From a bacterium 210820-DFI.6.37 (GTDB lineage: Bacteria > Bacillota > Clostridia > Peptostreptococcales > Anaerovoracaceae), in contig JAJCKG010000002.1 in assembly GCA_020558355.1 (NCBI GenBank), forward strand, positions 186,001 through 250,000: DNA of 64,000 nucleotides, in the 5' to 3' direction. Below, piece by piece: positions 59,804-64,000 of the stretch. Under the pieces are notes generated by a model. It saw only the letters and a program-made list of their open reading frames with translations. It had not been told where the DNA came from and did no database searches. Every line of letters begins with the position of its first letter. Position 1 is the stretch's first letter. The position numbers were made by a program, and so were the translations under genes.

Positions 59804-60802
59804 ATGACGAAAAAAAACAGGAAACCGATCTATATATTCGTTCTCGCGCTGGTTGTACTATACATTGTTATTTATATCATTCCAAAAGTAACCGGCGCTT
59901 TTGAGACTACCGAAGTGCTGAAGGCGGGGACACTGCAGGAGACGGAAGAGACGGTCTGCTACTTTGTCCGGGATGAGACCGTATATGAGGCCGGAAGCCC
60001 GGGGACCCTAAAGTATCTGGTTGATGAGGGAACCCACATCAGGAAGGGTACAAAGGCGGTAAAGCTGACCGCTGACGAATCGGCCTCGGCGGATGACCAG
60101 AACGCGGAAGAATCCTCGGATTATAAAGAGATGATCTCCCGTCTTTCCGGCCACGCGGTCCAAAGTGTCAGCTGCGCGGCTCAGTCCAGCGGCATACTCA
60201 GCTACTATGTAGATGGCTATGAGGGTTACTTTACTCCCAAAACCATGGACAAGCTTACCTATGAAGATGTGGAAAAGCTGAAAATCGAGGCGGAAAACGT
60301 AGAGCGCAAGAGCACCATGGAAAAAGAACCGCTCTTTAAGATCTGCGATAATGACAACTGGTATATCCTGTGCTGGGTGGAAGCCGCCAGTGTAGCCAGA
60401 TATGAAGTGGGAAAAGACGTCATGGTACAGCTTCCCGCGGGGGAGGTTAAGGCCAGCGTAAAGAGCATAACGGAGGATAACGACCAGTGGAAGCTGGTCC
60501 TGCGCTCCAACCAGTATTACGAGGAATTCGCTAAGAGCCGGATCGAAGAGGGAAGGCTCGTATCGGAGGATTACAGCGGGCTGATCGCGAAGAACAGCAG
60601 CATTACCACAAAGAACGGACAGCCGGGAGTCATGGTAAAGCAGACCAGCGGAGAATTTGTGTTTACCCGGATCAAGGTGATCGCCAGCGATGGAGAATAC
60701 TCTGTGCTGAAGGATGTATCCTTTACCGATGAGGATGGAAACTCGGTAAATACCGTAAATGTATACGATGAAATATTGAAACGGCCCGGAAAAGGGACCT
60801 GA
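59804..60802 (+). CDS. HlyD-like membrane-anchored protein near the division genes
   Basis: A 332-residue protein with one N-terminal membrane segment (about residues 9-27) and an external region that looks like a HlyD-type adaptor (lipoyl-like YLVDEGTHIRKGTKAVKL near residue 70, and a beta-barrel segment VMVQLPAGEVKASVKSI). Proteins of this type often precede yggS-sepF in Clostridia. No partner transporter is present. GGAGAGAG lies upstream of the ATG. Confidence 0.7.
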   Translation: MTKKNRKPIYIFVLALVVLYIVIYIIPKVTGAFETTEVLKAGTLQETEETVCYFVRDETVYEAGSPGTLKYLVDEGTHIRKGTKAVKLTADESASADDQNAEESSDYKEMISRLSGHAVQSVSCAAQSSGILSYYVDGYEGYFTPKTMDKLTYEDVEKLKIEAENVERKSTMEKEPLFKICDNDNWYILCWVEAASVARYEVGKDVMVQLPAGEVKASVKSITEDNDQWKLVLRSNQYYEEFAKSRIEEGRLVSEDYSGLIAKNSSITTKNGQPGVMVKQTSGEFVFTRIKVIASDGEYSVLKDVSFTDEDGNSVNTVNVYDEILKRPGKGT

Positions 60803-60817
60803 TGAGGAGATGTGAAT

Positions 60818-61522
60818 ATGCGGACAATTAAAGAAAACATCGAAAAAATCAATGAGATGAAGGCTGCCGCGGCGGCCCAGTGTGGAAGAACCGGAGATGA
60901 TGTACTGCTGGTAGGCGTGACCAAGACCAGAACCGCGGATGAAATCAACGAAGGGATCGATGCCGGACTGACGGACATCGGCGAAAATAAGGTTCAGGAG
61001 ATCATGGACAAATACGATTTTGTAAAGCCGGTAAGATGGCATATGATCGGACATTTGCAGACCAACAAGGTAAAATACATCATCGATAAGGTTTCTATGA
61101 TCCATTCTGTTGATTCCTACAAGCTTGCTGAGGAAATCAATAAGAGAGCCGGCCAGCACGGACTCGTTATGGATATCCTGATTCAGGTGAATTCCGCTCA
61201 GGAGGAAAGCAAATTTGGTATTTCCACGGATGAAACCGAGGAAATGATCCGTCAGATCCTGGAGAACTGTCCTAACATTCGGATCAGAGGGCTGATGTGT
61301 ATCGCTCCTTTCGCGGAGGATCCAAATGATATTCGGGTCTATTTCGCGGAAGTGAAAAAGCTTTATGATCAGTATGGAAAGATCCAGCACGAACGTTTGG
61401 ATTTCCAGTATCTTTCCATGGGAATGTCCCATGACTTTGAGGTGGCCATTCTGGAAGGCTCCAATCTGGTCCGGGTAGGGACCGCGATCTTTGGGGAGAG
61501 AGATTACAGCAAACAGAAATAA
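60818..61522 (+). CDS. YggS-family PLP-binding protein
   Basis: A 234-residue PLP homeostasis protein. The PLP lysine is in LLVGVTKTRTADEI near residue 35, with DIGENKVQEIMDK, WHMIGHLQTNKVKYI and GLMCIAPFAEDP following. I start it at ATG 60818 because AGGAG is 8 bases upstream; the GTG at 60812 is too close. It precedes sepF, as in most Firmicutes. Confidence 0.95.
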   Translation: MRTIKENIEKINEMKAAAAAQCGRTGDDVLLVGVTKTRTADEINEGIDAGLTDIGENKVQEIMDKYDFVKPVRWHMIGHLQTNKVKYIIDKVSMIHSVDSYKLAEEINKRAGQHGLVMDILIQVNSAQEESKFGISTDETEEMIRQILENCPNIRIRGLMCIAPFAEDPNDIRVYFAEVKKLYDQYGKIQHERLDFQYLSMGMSHDFEVAILEGSNLVRVGTAIFGERDYSKQK

Positions 61523-61534
61523 CAGGAGGTTATT

Positions 61535-62035
61535 ATGGGAATTTTAGGAAAATTTAAAGACCTGGTAGGAATCGATGATTACGAAGAAGAGGATGAATTC
61601 GAAGAAGTGCAGCCGGTATCAAAGGCCAGCGAACGGCGCCCGGTGGAAACCAGAACCTCTTTTCAGGCGCCGAGACCGGAAAGCCGGGGTGATGGGAAGG
61701 TGATTCCGATGCAGAACAGAACGGTAAGCGCTATTACCAGCGCGTTCAAACTGGTGGTCATCGAGCCGGCAGGGTTTGATGAATGTCCGAAGCTGGTAGA
61801 CAGCCTGAAAAGTAAAAAACCCATTATTATCAATCTGGAACGGATCGAATCCGATACCGCCAGAAAGATTTTCGATTTTCTCAGCGGAGCTACTTACGCG
61901 CTCAACGGGAATGTGCAGAAAGTCGCGAATAATATTTTCGTGTTTGCGCCGGAAAATGTGGATATTTCAGCAGGCGTGGACCACAAGGGGTTTTCCTTTG
62001 AAAACGATAAGAAAAACAGTAATCCGTGGAAGTAA
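61535..62035 (+). CDS. sepF: Cell division protein SepF
   Basis: A 166-residue FtsZ-bundling, membrane-binding protein. MGILGKFKDLVGIDDYEEED is the amphipathic membrane anchor plus acidic stretch. The C-terminal domain shows KKPIIINLERIESDTARKIFDFLSGATYALNGNVQKV. AGGAGG precedes it. It sits between yggS and divIVA. Confidence 0.96.
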   Translation: MGILGKFKDLVGIDDYEEEDEFEEVQPVSKASERRPVETRTSFQAPRPESRGDGKVIPMQNRTVSAITSAFKLVVIEPAGFDECPKLVDSLKSKKPIIINLERIESDTARKIFDFLSGATYALNGNVQKVANNIFVFAPENVDISAGVDHKGFSFENDKKNSNPWK

Positions 62036-62047
62036 TGGAGGTGCGGC

Positions 62048-62680
62048 ATGATTTCCCCTTTAGAGATACAGGAAAAAGAATTTTCAAGAGGACTGAAAGG
62101 CTTTAAAGAAGAAGAAGTAAATGAATTTCTGGATCAGATCACTTTGGATCTGGAACGGCTGCTGGAAGAAAACCGCCAGCTCAAGGCGGAAAAAGAGCAG
62201 CTGACAGAAGAAGTGAGAAAATACCAGAACTCAGAAAACTCGGTACTGGAAACCCTGGAAACAGCCAAGGCTTTGATGGGAGATATTTCCGCCAGCGCCG
62301 AAAAGAGAGCGCAGATCCTTCTGAAAAACGCGGAGCTGGACGCCCAGCGAGTGCAGAGAGAAGCTAAAGAAGCGGTTGAGCGGATGAATGAGGAAAACGC
62401 GGCTATGCGCGGCAGACTTTCCAGCTTCCGTACAAAATATCGTCAGCTTCTGGAATCCGAATTGCAGCGGTTTGATACTTTATCCGCTGAGCTTTTCCCG
62501 GAACTGGGGATTGAAGAGCTTTCCGAGCTTCCGGAATCAAAGGCAAAAGCAAGGCCGCAGGCAAGACAGGCAAATGACACAAGGCCGCAGCGATCCAGAA
62601 GCCAGGATACCCGGGCTCAGAAGGCGCGGCCATCCAGGAGCGCGGATGATCGGAAAAAGACGATGGTGCACATAAAATAA
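62048..62680 (+). CDS. divIVA: DivIVA-family septum-site protein
   Basis: A 210-residue coiled-coil protein that binds curved membrane at poles and septum. ISPLEIQEKEFSRGLKGFKEEEVNEFLDQITLDLERLLEEN is the diagnostic N-terminal domain, followed by a coiled coil to about 150 and a basic, Arg/Gln-rich tail. ATGGAGGT lies 5 bases before the ATG. Confidence 0.94.
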   Translation: MISPLEIQEKEFSRGLKGFKEEEVNEFLDQITLDLERLLEENRQLKAEKEQLTEEVRKYQNSENSVLETLETAKALMGDISASAEKRAQILLKNAELDAQRVQREAKEAVERMNEENAAMRGRLSSFRTKYRQLLESELQRFDTLSAELFPELGIEELSELPESKAKARPQARQANDTRPQRSRSQDTRAQKARPSRSADDRKKTMVHIK

Positions 62681-62689
62681 AAAAAGACT

Positions 62690-62724
62690 GGAGGCGGGGC
62701 AGATATGCCCCGTATAATTTTTAA
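62690..62724 (+). promoter_or_regulatory. Unusual ribosome binding arrangement of lspA (SD-hairpin-start)
   Basis: GGAGG (62690-62694) is 30 bases before the lspA ATG, and no closer Shine-Dalgarno exists. Between them is a perfect hairpin GGGGCA-GATA-TGCCCC (62696-62711). Folding would bring the site to about 14 bases from the start. Confidence 0.45.
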
Positions 62725-63174
62725 ATGTATTATTACCTCATTATTGCGGCTGTTATTGTGCTGGATCAAGCGGTCAAAAAAATTGTTACCCTTTCCCTTT
62801 CGCTGAATGAATCGATCCCGGTTATAAGTCAGATCTTTCATATCACTTATATCCGTAATACGGGAGCGGCTTTCAGCCTGATGGCGGGATTCCGCCTGCT
62901 TTTGATTCTGATTCCAGTGCTTGTAATTCTGGCGGCGGGAATTTTTATTTTTCGAAAAAGGAAGACCGCGCATCCGCTGCTGCTTACCTCGCTGGCCTTT
63001 ATCTCAGGAGGCGGGCTGGGGAATGTGATCGACAGGGCCCTTTTCGGCTATGTGGTGGATTATCTGGATTTTCGGGTCTTCCCTGTCTTTAATATTGCGG
63101 ACATTTTTGTCTGCCTGGGCTGCGGGCTTATGATCGTGTATATTCTTTTTTTTGATGGAAAACAGCATGGATAA
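62725..63174 (+). CDS. lspA: Lipoprotein signal peptidase
   Basis: A 149-residue four-helix membrane aspartic protease that cleaves lipoprotein signal peptides. Conserved parts are VLDQAVKKI near residue 13, YIRNTGAAFS near 43, SGGGLGNVIDRALFGYVVDYLDF near 95-115 (first catalytic Asp) and FPVFNIADIFV near 120 (second Asp). Its end overlaps rluD by 8 bases. Confidence 0.95.
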   Translation: MYYYLIIAAVIVLDQAVKKIVTLSLSLNESIPVISQIFHITYIRNTGAAFSLMAGFRLLLILIPVLVILAAGIFIFRKRKTAHPLLLTSLAFISGGGLGNVIDRALFGYVVDYLDFRVFPVFNIADIFVCLGCGLMIVYILFFDGKQHG

Positions 63175-64000
63175 AGAACAGTATTACAAAATAACCGTGA
63201 GTGAACAGCAGCGGGGAAGCCGGCTGGATCTGGTGCTTTCACAGGCGCTTTCAGGAAACTCCAGAAGCTTTTTCCAAAAGCTTATCGCAGATGGGGCTGT
63301 AACGGTAAATGGAGCGGTCTGCAGCAGTAAAAAGCACAAGGTGGAGCCAGGGCAGGAAGTCGCGGTGCGTATTCCGGAGCCGGAGCCCCTTTCTGTTGAG
63401 GCGGAAAACCTTCCGCTGGATATCGTTTATGAAGACGCGGACCTTCTTGTCGTTAATAAACCAAAAGGTATGGTGGTACATCCCGCGGCGGGGAATCATA
63501 CGGGGACCCTGGTAAACGCGATTTTGTACCACTGCGGAGACAGCCTGTCTTCTATTAATGGTATTATCCGTCCGGGAATTGTTCACAGGATCGACAAGGA
63601 TACCAGCGGGCTTTTGATGATTGCCAAAAATGACAGCGCTCATAACAGCCTGGCGGCGCAGCTTGCGGAGCACAGCATAACAAGAGCCTATGAAGCTATC
63701 GTATATAATAATTTCCAAAAGGAAGAAGGAACCGTAGACGCTCCCATAGGCAGAGATCCCAAAAACCGTCTGCGGCAGGCTGTAACAGAACAGAATTCCA
63801 AACGGGCCGTGACCCATTATAAGGTGCTGGAGCGTCTGGGGCCCTTTACCCGTATTGAGGCCAGACTGGAAACCGGCAGGACCCACCAGATCCGGGTCCA
63901 TATGGCGTATATTAACCATCCTCTTTTAGGGGATCCGGTGTATGGCCCGGCAAAGAATCCGTTTGGCGTACAGGGGCAGATGCTGCATGCGAGGCTCCTG
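63167..64000 (+). CDS. rluD: RluD-family 23S rRNA pseudouridine synthase (cut by window end)
   Basis: At least 278 residues. An N-terminal S4-like RNA-binding domain (SRLDLVLSQALSGNSRSFFQKLIADGAVTVNGAV) is followed by the synthase domain with LLVVNKPKGMVVHPAAGNHTGTL, catalytic HRIDKDTSGLLMIAKND, and ETGRTHQIRVHMAYINHPLLGDPVYG. It makes pseudouridines in 23S rRNA helix 69 or nearby. The ATG at 63167 lies within the end of lspA, the usual coupling in Firmicutes. The C-terminus is beyond the window. Confidence 0.93.
   Translation, partial: MDKEQYYKITVSEQQRGSRLDLVLSQALSGNSRSFFQKLIADGAVTVNGAVCSSKKHKVEPGQEVAVRIPEPEPLSVEAENLPLDIVYEDADLLVVNKPKGMVVHPAAGNHTGTLVNAILYHCGDSLSSINGIIRPGIVHRIDKDTSGLLMIAKNDSAHNSLAAQLAEHSITRAYEAIVYNNFQKEEGTVDAPIGRDPKNRLRQAVTEQNSKRAVTHYKVLERLGPFTRIEARLETGRTHQIRVHMAYINHPLLGDPVYGPAKNPFGVQGQMLHARLL

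Overview
The window looks like a chromosomal stretch of a spore-forming, low-to-mid GC Firmicute of the class Clostridia. The evidence is spoIIGA-sigE and sigG, SepF and DivIVA, type III glutamine synthetase with an ANTAR regulator, superoxide reductase (desulfoferrodoxin), strong AGGAGG ribosome binding sites and TTGACA/TATAAT promoters. Placement below class is a guess; an Anaerovoracaceae-like gut or sediment anaerobe would fit. I saw no rRNA, tRNA, CRISPR array or complete insertion sequence.

Layout. 1-4036: tail of an unknown gene, then an FtsX-type ABC transporter on the minus strand behind a palindromic operator candidate. 4303-7260: a two-gene LysO-type lysine exporter and a MoxR ATPase/VWA pair. 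7490-9349: an HTH-AAA-nuclease accessory gene with an inverted repeat around its promoter. 9466-20961: a nitrogen-scavenging block with two paralogous PAS/sigma-54 activators, an NhaC-type antiporter behind a textbook sigma-54 promoter, a YtcJ-type amidohydrolase, and the complete urease operon ureABCEFGD plus a small Cys-rich protein. 21030-27592 (minus strand): an AEC permease, lexA, and an aminotransferase/aldehyde dehydrogenase operon behind a second textbook sigma-54 promoter with its own activator. 27891-30041: thioredoxin, superoxide reductase, and infC-rpmI-rplT with an attenuated leader and an AUU start on infC.

30042-35560 is accessory DNA. It holds a lone HipA-like kinase flanked by duplicated rplT 3' sequence, a VanZ-like protein, a lactococcin-972-type DUF1430/ABC pair and the scrap of a histidine kinase. 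35669-37250 is spoIIGA-sigE with a Spo0A-style promoter. 37342-41086 has the ANTAR protein, an Rpn-type nuclease and glnN, whose leader carries a terminator and a competing hexaloop hairpin. 41324-42598 is an AAA/DUF4143 gene. 42820-47965 is argCJBD and sigG. 48220-55561 holds a nitroreductase/MocR pair, a TPR-DUF4037-DUF4125 operon, a VanRS-like two-component system and an alpha/beta hydrolase. 55506-56121 is a decayed acyl-ACP thioesterase. 56161-64000 is the housekeeping run ylxM-ffh-rpsP-khpA-rimM-trmD, a HlyD-like protein, yggS-sepF-divIVA-lspA and rluD (cut by the window end).

How the genes fit together. Nitrogen is the main theme: urease, an amidohydrolase, an aminotransferase, glutamine synthetase and arginine synthesis, with three sigma-54 activators and two recognisable sigma-54 promoters. 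The sporulation sigma factors and the translation/division cluster are core genome. The most novel-looking signals are a dispersed two-hairpin intergenic element (three copies), the duplicated rplT terminator bracketing the HipA-like gene, the putative ANTAR switch ahead of glnN, and the unnamed TPR-DUF4037-DUF4125 module.
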